From positions 39,000 through 102,999 of the IMG/VR virus record IMGVR_UViG_3300044712_001292: a DNA stretch of 64,000 nt; one strand, 5' to 3'. Shown here in pieces: positions 17,441-26,198 of this stretch. The stretch comes from a virus. The translations under genes and the position numbers were made by a program. Under the pieces are notes generated by a model. That model had not been told where the DNA came from, searched no databases, and saw nothing but the letters and a program-made list of their open reading frames with translations. The first letter of the stretch is position 1. Every line of letters starts with the position of its first letter.

Positions 17441-19310
17441 AAAGCTGACGAACATCGGTGCGCTATTGATCAGCGAAGCCCTTCCCGAGGAGCTGCGTCA
17501 GGATCAGTACGACCTCAATAAGAAGTCCGTACACGACCTGTTCATGAAAGTGGCCAACACGTACCCTGACCGGTACAAGGATATCCTGCAGAAGCTGTCG
17601 GATGTCGGTGCCACGGCCGCGTGGACAGAGGGGGCGAGTGTTAGCCTCTCGGCGTTAAAGCGTTCAGCTGCGAAGGAGAAGGTGCTGGCTGATGTTCGCC
17701 GTCAGGTACAGTCCATCATCGACGACGATAACCTGACGGACGACCAGCGTGAGAAGGCCATTGTCGAGGCCCTCATCGACAAGATCGAGCCTGTACAGAA
17801 AGCGGTGTACGAAGAATCGAAGCAGGAGGGCAGCCCGTTCGTCATGCAGCTCGACAGCGGTGCGCGTGGAAAGAAGACGGATATCAACAGCCTGAGAGGC
17901 GCAGACCTGCTTGCTACCGACGCACAGGATCGCTTCCTGCCTGTCCCGCTGTGGCGGAGCTATGCTGAAGGCATGACCCCTGCGCAGTATTTCGCGGCAA
18001 GCTACGGACAGCGTAAGGGTGCGGTCGGCGTGAAGCTGGCTACTGCCGACGCAGGCTATATGGCCAAGCGCCTGGCGAATGCGGCACATCGGTTCGTTGT
18101 CAGCCGTGAGACACCTCCTCAGGCACGCCTGCCCGTTGGTCTTCCGGTACCAGTAAAGGACCGGGATAATGTAGGGTCATACCTCGCGCAGGACGCCGGA
18201 CCGTTGAAGGCAGGCACGTTGCTGACAAGCGATCACCTCGATGATCTCGAGGACGCGGGCGTCGACGAGATACTCGTCCACTCACCGATGACCGAGCCGT
18301 CTGAGGACGGCGGCATCAGCCGCCTCGCCGCCGGCAAGCGCCTGAGTTCAGGCCCAGCGCCTATCGGAGAGAACATCGGTCTTCAGTCGGCACAGACCAT
18401 CGGCGAGCGTCTCAGCCAGGGCGCTCTAGGGGCGAAGCACAAAGAGCTGTCGTCAACGACGGTTGACAAGTCCGGTATCGAGTATTTGAACAGACTGCTC
18501 GACGCCCCTGAGAACTTTCCAGAGGCCGGACCCCTTGCTGAGGAGGACGGCGTCGTCGGCAACATCGTGAAGGCTCCGCAGGGCGGCCACCATCTCTCCA
18601 TCGGTAAGCGGACCTATTACATCCCAGAGGGCATAAACCCGGTTGTAAAGTCTGGCGACCATGTGGAAGCCGGAGACGAGTTGACCGACGGAACACCCCA
18701 CCCGGAGCAGCTGGTGCGCCTTCGTGGTGTCGGCGAGGCTCGGCGGGTCTACATGCAGCACTTCCGCGACGCGCTGGCGGCATCCGGTGCGACTACGCAC
18801 CGCCGGAATCTCGAGCCGGTTGTTGCGGGACTGTTGAATTGGGCCCGTGTCACGAACCCCGACGGCATAGGCGATAACGTGTACGACGACGTCGTACCAG
18901 TAAACCGTCTTATAAGTCAATACAAGCCAAGGCCTAATGCGAAGGAAGACTCTCCGGATATGTCGGTAAACCGCTATCTGGAAGAGCCCGTACTGCACTA
19001 CACGCCGGGAACTCGTATTACGAAGCGGGTAGCTAACCATCTGAAGAAGTGGAATATCAAGTCCGTGTTCACGCACGACAGCCCTCCGGACTTCGAACCG
19101 CAGATGGTCAGGTCGATGTATTCCGTCTTCTACGACCCCGACTGGCGTACGAAACTCCTTGGTTTCTACACATCAAACGCGTTTATGCAGTCGCTACACC
19201 GTGGTGCTGAGTCTGACACGGCAAGCACGTCCTACGCCCCCGCCCTCGCCAAGCCGTCCGTTCTTGGCCGTCACCTCTCCTCCCTTGGCAAATACGGACA
19301 TGCCCGTTAG
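17433..19310 (+). CDS. Phage RNA polymerase beta' C-terminal half
   Basis: 625 residues, GTG start. FVMQLDSGARGKKTDINSLRG near residue 136 corresponds to cellular RpoC NPxYMMADSGARGSxxQIRQL. ASYGQRKGAVGV and TADAGYMAKRLANAAHR (about 190-220) match the [25 protein letters not shown] region. GENIGLQSAQTIGER (about 312-326) is the trigger-loop segment (GEAVGxIAAQSIGEPGTQ). GVGEARRVYMQHF and VVAGLLNWARVTNPD near residues 430-475 match the RpoC C-terminal GVxxVxxVYxxQ and conserved helix. It completes the subunit started in the fusion at 9321; the split lies between the catalytic triad and the bridge-helix/trigger-loop half, roughly where cyanobacterial rpoC is split. Lys-x-Ala sites FMKVANTY and LKRSAAKE are present. 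Confidence 0.88.
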   Translation: MAEKLTNIGALLISEALPEELRQDQYDLNKKSVHDLFMKVANTYPDRYKDILQKLSDVGATAAWTEGASVSLSALKRSAAKEKVLADVRRQVQSIIDDDNLTDDQREKAIVEALIDKIEPVQKAVYEESKQEGSPFVMQLDSGARGKKTDINSLRGADLLATDAQDRFLPVPLWRSYAEGMTPAQYFAASYGQRKGAVGVKLATADAGYMAKRLANAAHRFVVSRETPPQARLPVGLPVPVKDRDNVGSYLAQDAGPLKAGTLLTSDHLDDLEDAGVDEILVHSPMTEPSEDGGISRLAAGKRLSSGPAPIGENIGLQSAQTIGERLSQGALGAKHKELSSTTVDKSGIEYLNRLLDAPENFPEAGPLAEEDGVVGNIVKAPQGGHHLSIGKRTYYIPEGINPVVKSGDHVEAGDELTDGTPHPEQLVRLRGVGEARRVYMQHFRDALAASGATTHRRNLEPVVAGLLNWARVTNPDGIGDNVYDDVVPVNRLISQYKPRPNAKEDSPDMSVNRYLEEPVLHYTPGTRITKRVANHLKKWNIKSVFTHDSPPDFEPQMVRSMYSVFYDPDWRTKLLGFYTSNAFMQSLHRGAESDTASTSYAPALAKPSVLGRHLSSLGKYGHAR

Positions 19311-19335
19311 ACTCTGGCACGGATAAGGATACGTC

Positions 19336-21522
19336 ATGCCCGACACCAATGAGACCATGCTGGAGAAGACGTTTTCGGACCTGGCGTATACTACGCTACG
19401 GGATCGGGCTTCGCCGCTGCTGGATTACCTGATCGGTTTCCAGATGCTCAAGCAGGAAGAAGAGGGTCGGCGTGCAGTCGGCATCTTCGGCTTCGAGATC
19501 GACGGCAAGGTCTACTACGGCCCAGTGTTCTTCCTGAACGGTGAGGTACGCGGGCTGGACTCGCTCTACTCCGTCGACGGCGACCTCTTCGTTCCGCTTG
19601 TCGAATCGTGGATCAACGCGATCATCAATAAGCGTCAGCTCGAGGTCGGCAAGGTCGATACACGCAGTGGCAATGAGCGCGGTGTACGTGTTCCGAGCTA
19701 CGTCCGTCTGAAGACGCTTCCGTCGTCGCACGGCACCGTCAACCTCAAGCTGGCCGCCGACCATATGCTGGCTGCCCGCGATTACGACGATGTGATCGAT
19801 GTGCCGGAGGCGCTGAGGCAGGCCGGTGCGGTGACGCTGTTCAAGGAGGCGATGGCTAAGCACCCACGCCTGCGTGAGGCAGTCGAGCAGTTCTACGACA
19901 TGATGGATTTCACGCAGCCACAGGCGCAGGAGAAGAAGGCAGCGGAGACCCGCCCCGTCACCCTGATCAACTCTGTGACGGCTGAAGGCGTGGACGCCCT
20001 GACCGACGAACAGCGCAAGACCATCATGGAAGGTGGAGTCGCTGTCATCGACAAGCGTCCGGAAGTGAATAAGTCGGTGCTCTACGCTACCGAGGCTCGC
20101 CGCGTGCTCGAGAACCCCACTGAGGGCGGCCTCTACGATGTCCTGTGGGCTGACGGTTCCGTCGAGCCTGCGTTCGTCATGCCGACCACCGACGCACTGC
20201 CGACGTTCTTCGTCATGCGTCTCAGCGACGGCAAGCACTGCGAGATCGACGGGCGGCAGATCTACACGCTGCGGCAGTATTCGAAGGCGGAGTACGCCAA
20301 GCAGCTCGACGAGGCCGGCAAGGTCCCGTCCGACGTAACGCCTGGCGACGTGGCTGTGTTCGCGTCCTACGACGGTGTATGCTCGGAAGGCTTCTGCATC
20401 CGTCAGAAGGATTCCGGCCTGAATGGCACGGTGGTGCTGACGCCGCAGGACGTGTACTACTGCAAGTCGAACGGCCTGTTCCGCTCCTCCCCGATCGGTT
20501 ACAGCGAGGCCCCGAGCCGTAACCGGTGGCGCCGCCCCAACCCGAATGATCGCGTTGAGTCCATCATCGTTGGCGGTTTCGGTTCCAAGGAGCCGATCTA
20601 CACCGGCAATAAGCTGGTTGTGAACGACAAGGGCTTCCGCGCCATCATCGTCAACCGTGCGAAGTTCCTATCGAAGGAGACCTACGTTCAGGAGGAGTAC
20701 ACCGAGAACAAGCCGGATGTCCAGCTCGCAGAGACGGATTTCGGGGACTACGACACTGTCATACGTCAGTTGCAGAAGAGCGCACAGGAAGTCGTAACCT
20801 GGCGCACCGACAACCAGATCAACATTCGTGATCAGCGTGGGACAGCGGTTCTGAACAAGACCGCCGCGATCGCACACCTGATCTTCAACCACGGACTGAG
20901 CGAGTCTGATGCTCGGCTGGTCGTTGATGGTGTACGAAACGACACGCAGACGTACTACGTCAAGTACGCCTCGAGCTTCGAAGGCTTCCAGCAGTTCCCG
21001 CCGGACGATATCGACCAGACCTACGGCAACGAGATGACGGCGTACATGCCTGGTCAGGTGCCGATCTCCGTGCAGTCGGTGCAGACACCGCGCGACAACC
21101 GCGAGTTCTACATGTATCAGTCGCCGTTTGCTGGCGGTGGTCATGAGGGTAACGGTATCAACAATCCGCTGAGCGAGGTCATGCAGGCAGCCTCAACGGG
21201 GCAGAAGGAAGTGTTCGACGCCTCCGTGCTCGGCTCCCTGCTGAAGTCGCATGCGCCTGTCGAACTGGTGGATCGGTTTATGCCGACCATCGTTACCGGT
21301 ATGGATCGTCTCGGTCGCATACTCTTCCTGCTCATGTGGCACTACGATGAGTTCGAAGAACGCTACGGCGAGAACGACCTGTCCGAGCTGCTCGACAACC
21401 TGAAGTCGACGTTCAATAACCTCGGCGAGGTCGTGATGTTCCTGAAGAAGCGTACCCTGGCCGGCGACCCCGACGCCTACGGCGTGGGTGTTGGCGAGAG
21501 CAACATTGCAGGAGATGTCTGA
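19336..21522 (+). CDS. Large hypothetical virion-type protein
   Basis: 728 residues, well-formed coding sequence with AAGGA just upstream of the start. Segments include a compact N-terminal domain (GIFGFEIDGKVYYGPVFFLN), a linker with QEKKAAETR, a Tyr-rich middle (VYYCKSNGLFRSSPIG), and a C-terminal alpha domain (FMPTIVTGMDRLGRILFLLM, then FNNLGEVVMFLKK). There is no enzymatic motif I can name. Immediately downstream of the second polymerase gene and codon-similar to it, so possibly a polymerase-associated or internal head protein. High-copy structural or ejection function is the neutral guess. Confidence 0.6.
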   Translation: MPDTNETMLEKTFSDLAYTTLRDRASPLLDYLIGFQMLKQEEEGRRAVGIFGFEIDGKVYYGPVFFLNGEVRGLDSLYSVDGDLFVPLVESWINAIINKRQLEVGKVDTRSGNERGVRVPSYVRLKTLPSSHGTVNLKLAADHMLAARDYDDVIDVPEALRQAGAVTLFKEAMAKHPRLREAVEQFYDMMDFTQPQAQEKKAAETRPVTLINSVTAEGVDALTDEQRKTIMEGGVAVIDKRPEVNKSVLYATEARRVLENPTEGGLYDVLWADGSVEPAFVMPTTDALPTFFVMRLSDGKHCEIDGRQIYTLRQYSKAEYAKQLDEAGKVPSDVTPGDVAVFASYDGVCSEGFCIRQKDSGLNGTVVLTPQDVYYCKSNGLFRSSPIGYSEAPSRNRWRRPNPNDRVESIIVGGFGSKEPIYTGNKLVVNDKGFRAIIVNRAKFLSKETYVQEEYTENKPDVQLAETDFGDYDTVIRQLQKSAQEVVTWRTDNQINIRDQRGTAVLNKTAAIAHLIFNHGLSESDARLVVDGVRNDTQTYYVKYASSFEGFQQFPPDDIDQTYGNEMTAYMPGQVPISVQSVQTPRDNREFYMYQSPFAGGGHEGNGINNPLSEVMQAASTGQKEVFDASVLGSLLKSHAPVELVDRFMPTIVTGMDRLGRILFLLMWHYDEFEERYGENDLSELLDNLKSTFNNLGEVVMFLKKRTLAGDPDAYGVGVGESNIAGDV

Positions 21523-21523
21523 C

Positions 21524-22009
21524 ATGTCCCTTCGTGAGACCTACGATCGCCAACAGGCTTTCGCCGTCGGCTTCGCTCTGGCAGCCCGTGACTGGGGACT
21601 CAGCGACGCAGAACACGCTGCTATGTGCAAGCTCGCCGCTCAGGCGGCCGCCCCGGTGCCTCCGCTGTCGGAGGACGCTCAGCGGGAGGCACAGCGTCAG
21701 AATTTCGTCAAGCAGCGTGCTGCGCAGGTCGCTAAGGGTGGCAAGCCTGCCCCCGCTCCTGCTGTAAAGCAGGGGGCTGACAATGGTCCTCCGCTCTACT
21801 TCGAGAATGATCCGTATGCTCAGCCGCCTGCTGCCAAGCCGGCCCCGACCCCGGCGCCAGCACCAGCTCCGGCTCCAGCACCAACCCCTGCCGCCCCGCA
21901 GAAGCCCGTAGCTCCCAAGGCTCCGGCCCCACCCGTCGACCCAAAGAAGACGTCGCCCGGGTCGCTGGCCCCGAAACTGCGTGAGTTTCTGAGGAATCCG
22001 TCTCCGTGA
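21524..22009 (+). CDS. Small protein with GF-motif and Pro/Ala tail
   Basis: 161 residues from the ATG at 21524, chosen because AGGAG lies ten bases upstream; an earlier ATG at 21488 would overlap the preceding gene. The N-terminal motif AFAVGFALAARDWGLSDAEH, then MCKLA, is closely echoed in the next protein (AFDIGFARAAHDAGLDESQ, then MRKIA), so the two share a small helical module. A long Pro/Ala region with repeated PAPAPA dipeptides follows. Function unknown; the module plus flexible linker suggests an adaptor or scaffold-associated role. Confidence 0.6.
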   Translation: MSLRETYDRQQAFAVGFALAARDWGLSDAEHAAMCKLAAQAAAPVPPLSEDAQREAQRQNFVKQRAAQVAKGGKPAPAPAVKQGADNGPPLYFENDPYAQPPAAKPAPTPAPAPAPAPAPTPAAPQKPVAPKAPAPPVDPKKTSPGSLAPKLREFLRNPSP

Positions 22010-22554
22010 AGAGCCCGCAGCGTTTTCTCAGGGACCAGCTCGTCCTTGCTCAGCACCATATTAACGATGCTGAGTCGGCGACGAATCGTGCAACGCTGCA
22101 AAGTAGCTTGTCTGATACGGAAGACATGATCCAGCGTATGGGTAGTGTCCTCCCAGCACGTGACCGCGTCAGTGTGAAAGCCGAGAAGTACCGTAAGGAA
22201 GCGGGGCTTGCTGACTCGGCACATCCTCGTACAGTAGCACCCAAGGATATATCCATGTCTTTCGCCGATCTCCTGAAGAAGGCCCATGAAGCTGAGATCA
22301 TCGACCGCGCCAATGCGTTCGACATCGGCTTCGCCCGTGCCGCTCACGACGCTGGTCTTGACGAGAGTCAGTACCAGGCCATGCGCAAGATCGCCATGGA
22401 TAAGTTGTCCGCGGACATGAAGAACGAGGCCCAGCCCGCCACCAACGAGAAGATGGGACCCGAGGCTCCTCAGCAGGAGAAGCACGAGAAGTCCGTCAAG
22501 AAGGTCAAGGACACCCCGAGCGCGATCGCCGGCTCGGGCCGCGGCTGCAAGTAA
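22006..22554 (+). CDS. Small helical protein sharing GF-motif with upstream neighbour
   Basis: GTG start overlapping the previous stop by four bases. 182 residues, mostly helical and charged. An N-terminal coiled-coil-like part is followed by FADLLKKAHEAEIID and the module AFDIGFARAAHDAGLDESQ seen also in 21524-22009. It ends in a Lys/Glu-rich tail and GSGRGCK. A later start at the ATG near 22255 (MSFADLLKKAH) is possible: it is preceded by AAGGA and would begin the protein right at the shared module. Function unknown. Confidence 0.55.
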   Translation: MKSPQRFLRDQLVLAQHHINDAESATNRATLQSSLSDTEDMIQRMGSVLPARDRVSVKAEKYRKEAGLADSAHPRTVAPKDISMSFADLLKKAHEAEIIDRANAFDIGFARAAHDAGLDESQYQAMRKIAMDKLSADMKNEAQPATNEKMGPEAPQQEKHEKSVKKVKDTPSAIAGSGRGCK

Positions 22555-22563
22555 ACCTCGCGC

Positions 22564-22598
22564 ATACGTAGGCTGTTGATTACTAACAGCCTACGTAT
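22564..22598. promoter_or_regulatory. Perfect 14-bp inverted repeat overlapping a promoter-like box
   Basis: ATACGTAGGCTGTT and AACAGCCTACGTAT are perfect reverse complements around the 7-base spacer GATTACT. The right arm runs into TATAG (22596-22600), whose G is 10 bases before the ATG at 22610. No T-run follows, so it is not a classical terminator. It could be an operator for a dimeric repressor or an RNA hairpin in the 5' leader. Confidence 0.6.
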
Positions 22599-22609
22599 AG
22601 TATGCGTCT

Positions 22610-23398
22610 ATGCTTGCTCCTGACAAGCCGGATTGGCGCTGGCACGTTGTAACGCCGCTGCTGGAATTTTCCGCGGTACACGCTGCCCCGTATATTCAAA
22701 AGCTCGACCCAGCAACCCAAAAGGTCTACCGGTTCCGCCGGCAATTTCGTGACCGCGCGGTCACAACGCTTGGGGAGTTCGTCAACGCGCACGAAGTGTG
22801 GATGAACCGCCCGTATCAGCGAGCCGTGCTTGAGGGCCTCCTCGTTGGCGGAGCTACTGATGACGTCATTCAAGGGGAGATGGAGATCGGTAAAGACGAC
22901 ATCAGTGCCTACGTATCCATGTTTTTCGATATTCGCGGTCGGAAGCGCGTTGATATCGCTAACATGGTATTCCAGGGTATGCCCCATAAAGGGTTTCATC
23001 CGCAGGATCGCACCGGTTCGCTGCATCGATTGGGTTGGTTCGGGGGCCACAAGTTAATACGCGCTATCCTGGCCCAGGGTCTGAACGCTGACGAAGAACA
23101 GCTGCTGTGCGCCAAGGTCTGCCGTGATATCGTGCGTCGCCAGCTTCCGGAAATCGGCCTCAATACAGGCACGCAGTCGCAGTTCGCCCCCGATGTGCTC
23201 CGTCTGTCCACCGAATGGGATGAGGGCACTAAGACCGATGACGACCCGTTGTCCGAGGTTGCCGGCCACCTGGTTCAGTTGGTGCGCGGCCCGGGTAGCA
23301 GCGGTGGCGTGAGCGTTGCAGACCCCTCAGACCCAGCTAATCTCAACCTGCCGGCCGCTGAGCCGCCCTACGTCGTACCCCATGAGGCTCGCCCATGA
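22610..23398 (+). CDS. Hypothetical protein, possible HTH in the middle
   Basis: 262 residues. The start has no visible ribosome-binding site, and a promoter-like TATAGT lies eight bases upstream, so it may be translated from a near-leaderless mRNA. Residues about 65-105 (YQRAVLEGLLVGGATDDVIQ, then GEMEIGKDDISAYVSMF) have the spacing of a helix-turn-helix with an alternating next segment. A CAKVCRDIVRRQLPE helix follows, and the C-terminus is disordered and Pro-rich. A regulatory or small-terminase-like DNA-binding role is conceivable, but no family match is certain. Confidence 0.5.
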   Translation: MLAPDKPDWRWHVVTPLLEFSAVHAAPYIQKLDPATQKVYRFRRQFRDRAVTTLGEFVNAHEVWMNRPYQRAVLEGLLVGGATDDVIQGEMEIGKDDISAYVSMFFDIRGRKRVDIANMVFQGMPHKGFHPQDRTGSLHRLGWFGGHKLIRAILAQGLNADEEQLLCAKVCRDIVRRQLPEIGLNTGTQSQFAPDVLRLSTEWDEGTKTDDDPLSEVAGHLVQLVRGPGSSGGVSVADPSDPANLNLPAAEPPYVVPHEARP

Positions 23399-24681
23399 CT
23401 GAACTTATGTCCGACCAGCGTCACGAGCAGCTCGTGAAGGCGGCTGAAGACTGCATCGATCTGATGAACCTGGGTGCCCACCCAGATGCTGCGCTTCGTC
23501 ATGTGAAGCGTGCCTTCGACATGAACGACAACGAAGTTGTGCTTGTCAGCCACGCTGTGAACAACTCGAAGCAGCTCGCCCACCTCCAGACGGCGAGCGA
23601 CAAGACGACCCCGTGCGTGCTGACGAACGCCGACGCCGTCACCGGCGCGAATTCTAAGGCCGACATGGATACGCCGGGGGATCAGGCGGAAGCGAAGGCC
23701 GAGCAGCCCGACGCCGTCGAGATCAAGGACAAGGTGAAGAAGGAAGCCGCAGCTCCGTCCTATACGGAAGAGGCGTCGTATCGCAAGGTGGCTTTCGACG
23801 CTCAGGAGGCCATCGCTACCCTACGGAGCAGCTGGGGCACCCCGTCCGCAGACATGCCAGTGACGGATCTCAGCAACCCCTACGACGGTATCACGCAGGT
23901 GAAGATCGCTGCAGAACAGGCTCGGACCACGGCCTCGCGTCTGCGCGATGCGTCTTGCTCCTGCCTCGACAAGGTGGCGGAGGCTCTCGTTACCTCTGGA
24001 GCTCCCGCGTTCGCCGAGTTCGAGAAGGTGGCTCTTGCTGCCGGAGTGACTCCGGAGCTGATCGACATCATCTACGAGATGGGCCCGGCACATCTCGAGC
24101 TGCCGCGTCTGCAGGAAAAGGTCGCTTCGGAAGGTCGCCTGTACGTGTCGCCTGCGATGGGCGAGCTGCTAAAGAAGGCGGAGTCCGCCGATGCCCTGTG
24201 GCAGGAATCGGCTGACTACGAGGCCGCACGGCAGCATCTGCAGCAGCAGATCGATGAGTTCGAGCGCAAGACGGCTGCAGATGTAACCCAGGCGCTGCAG
24301 GACCTCGAGAAGGCCCCACAGGTAGCCGAGTCCCTCCTGCCGCTAGACCCGGAAAAGGTGACTGCCCTCGGCCCTGCGAAGGCGGCTCCGGTCGACAACG
24401 TCGAGAACCTGATCGACTACAAGACCAAACAGCAGCTGCAGAACACGCGTGCTCGGTCGCAGATCGAGTCGCTAATGCAGGACGATTTCGTCGGCAAGCA
24501 CGAGATTCCTGAAGTCGTCGAGTCGTACAATCGTGCCATGTCGGTAAATCCGAAATTCGGCGACGCTGAGGTGATGGCGTTCGTCCGCCAAGACCTGGCG
24601 AGCAAGAACGCCATTCCGCTGGATCTGATGATTCGCGCCTCGAACGCTCATCAGAAGACCCATGCCGGTGGTGACGCATGA
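23395..24681 (+). CDS. Hypothetical helical protein rich in Lys-x-Ala motifs
   Basis: 428 residues overlapping the previous stop by four bases (ATGA). Mostly helical. Lys-x-Ala tripeptides occur at regular spacing: LVKAAED, YRKVAFD, LDKVAEA, FEKVALA, QEKVASE and LLKKAES. A DMNDNEVVLVSHAVNNS segment near residue 45 is the best-ordered part; an acidic linker (GDQAEAKAEQPDAVEIK) follows. If Lys-x-Ala is a processing site, this protein would be cut into several pieces, as internal or core proteins of some phages are. Function otherwise unknown. Confidence 0.55.
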   Translation: MTELMSDQRHEQLVKAAEDCIDLMNLGAHPDAALRHVKRAFDMNDNEVVLVSHAVNNSKQLAHLQTASDKTTPCVLTNADAVTGANSKADMDTPGDQAEAKAEQPDAVEIKDKVKKEAAAPSYTEEASYRKVAFDAQEAIATLRSSWGTPSADMPVTDLSNPYDGITQVKIAAEQARTTASRLRDASCSCLDKVAEALVTSGAPAFAEFEKVALAAGVTPELIDIIYEMGPAHLELPRLQEKVASEGRLYVSPAMGELLKKAESADALWQESADYEAARQHLQQQIDEFERKTAADVTQALQDLEKAPQVAESLLPLDPEKVTALGPAKAAPVDNVENLIDYKTKQQLQNTRARSQIESLMQDDFVGKHEIPEVVESYNRAMSVNPKFGDAEVMAFVRQDLASKNAIPLDLMIRASNAHQKTHAGGDA

Positions 24682-26198
24682 ACACGGCCGACCTCGCTCA
24701 TGGGCTCGTCAAGCACGCCGAAGAGGCTGGGGTGCTTGACGATAGTGAGGACCTCGACGCCGACCCGAGCTCTGCCGATCGTCGGCAGAAGCTGCGCATG
24801 GCCCTGTACGGAGTCGGTCTTCTGGGAGCTGGTGGTCTCGCTGCATGGGGCCTGTCTGGCGACTTGGGCAAGCGTCTCGGGTCGATGTTCGAAAGCGGCA
24901 AGCGTTCGCTGTTCGGAACGAGTTCCACCAGCGAAACGATGATGAACCCGCTGACGCACGGCCTCGCCGCTGGTGCAGCTGCAGCGGTTACGCGTAATGC
25001 TCCGGCCGGAAAAGCGCTGTCGGACATCGACGAGAGTGGACGTGTTAAGGTACGTCCTCTTCCGGAGAAGTCTGGAAGGCTGCCCGGCAAGGTGGAGGAG
25101 TTCGTTTCCGCCACAGGCCTCGTTCCGCGTACGTCTCCTGAGCGTGTTCGCAGCGACTACAACACGCTGTCATCGAAGGAAGCCCCTCAGGACCACTGGT
25201 TCGGGTCCATGCTTCGTACAGAGTCGCACCCGCCGTCGAGCGAGGCTGTTGATAACGTTCGTACGTTTCAGGACGAACTGAAGTCGAACGTAGCACCGCC
25301 CGCAGGAAACCTGACGGAAGTCCATAAGCCTACGCCTCCGAGCCCGTCTGCTGGCGCTAAGGCGATGAAAGACTACCAGAAGGCCCTCGCTGAGTACAAC
25401 ACGTACGTGCAGGCCAAGCAGGATGAGACCGTGCTGGGTAGCGTTCGCGCCGAACGCAACCCGCAGAAGTTCGTTGATGCCATAGCCGAGTACTCGCGCC
25501 TGCCTGCGAACACGCCGATGAACGCGGTCTTCTCCGGGGCCTTCTACCGCACGAAGGACGGCCTTATTCCGGTTGGTGCTACCGGGATGAACGCTGCCGA
25601 ACTGCTGCAGAACAAGAATAACATCGTGTTCCGGTCGCTGGATCCGAAGACAGGTGTTCTCAAGGATATACCCATCGACACGGTCGACACAGGCTTCGCC
25701 GGGTCCGAGATGGGGCGCGTACAGAGCCGCGGTCTTGCCCGCGACGCATCTGAACTCCTTGCCTCGCCGACAGAGAAGACGCGGCAGTTCCTGATTCAGC
25801 AGGCGCACGCTCCCAACGAACTGAGCCTGGCGCTGCAGCTGAAGGCCCTTGGCACCCCTGAGGCGGATACGCTGGGTCGCGCGCTGATGCAGAGCGGACT
25901 GCTTCGGCACTATACGGGGGCATACGCCAGCTCCCGCCATGTCCCTGATATGCGCTTCTCCCCGACGAACGAGGCGAGGCTCATCCAGCTGATTCGCGAC
26001 TACGTCCAGCCCGACACGCAGCAGCGTGCATCAGCAGTCATAGCGCTCGGTAAGGCTATGAACCAGCGCAGGTACCCGTCCGGCGTTCTTCCGCCGATCC
26101 GGCGTGCCGCTGTCGTCGGCGGGGCTACCGCAGCGCTGTCCGCCCTTCTGCAAACAGGCCTCGGGTACGGGGCGACGGGGATCCTCGGTCGTGATTAA
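24678..26198 (+). CDS. Hypothetical protein with N-terminal membrane segment
   Basis: 506 residues, start overlapping the previous stop (ATGA). Short N-terminal helix with LVKHAEEAG, then a single hydrophobic segment (ALYGVGLLGAGGLAAWGL, residues about 42-60), a Gly/Ala patch (GLAAGAAAAVTRNA), a long polar region, and an ordered domain from about residue 270 (AVFSGAFYRTKDGLIPVGAT). The C-terminus is hydrophobic again (AAVVGGATAALSALLQ). The presence of end-located membrane segments resembles ejection-type internal proteins. It precedes the prohead protease with an 8-base overlap. No family recognised. Confidence 0.55.
   Translation: MNTADLAHGLVKHAEEAGVLDDSEDLDADPSSADRRQKLRMALYGVGLLGAGGLAAWGLSGDLGKRLGSMFESGKRSLFGTSSTSETMMNPLTHGLAAGAAAAVTRNAPAGKALSDIDESGRVKVRPLPEKSGRLPGKVEEFVSATGLVPRTSPERVRSDYNTLSSKEAPQDHWFGSMLRTESHPPSSEAVDNVRTFQDELKSNVAPPAGNLTEVHKPTPPSPSAGAKAMKDYQKALAEYNTYVQAKQDETVLGSVRAERNPQKFVDAIAEYSRLPANTPMNAVFSGAFYRTKDGLIPVGATGMNAAELLQNKNNIVFRSLDPKTGVLKDIPIDTVDTGFAGSEMGRVQSRGLARDASELLASPTEKTRQFLIQQAHAPNELSLALQLKALGTPEADTLGRALMQSGLLRHYTGAYASSRHVPDMRFSPTNEARLIQLIRDYVQPDTQQRASAVIALGKAMNQRRYPSGVLPPIRRAAVVGGATAALSALLQTGLGYGATGILGRD

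Noticed and set aside
26104-26190. Upstream extension of the prohead protease
   Set aside because: The extra residues lie in the overlapping upstream gene and look like a shadow; the GTG at 26191 gives the family-like start.
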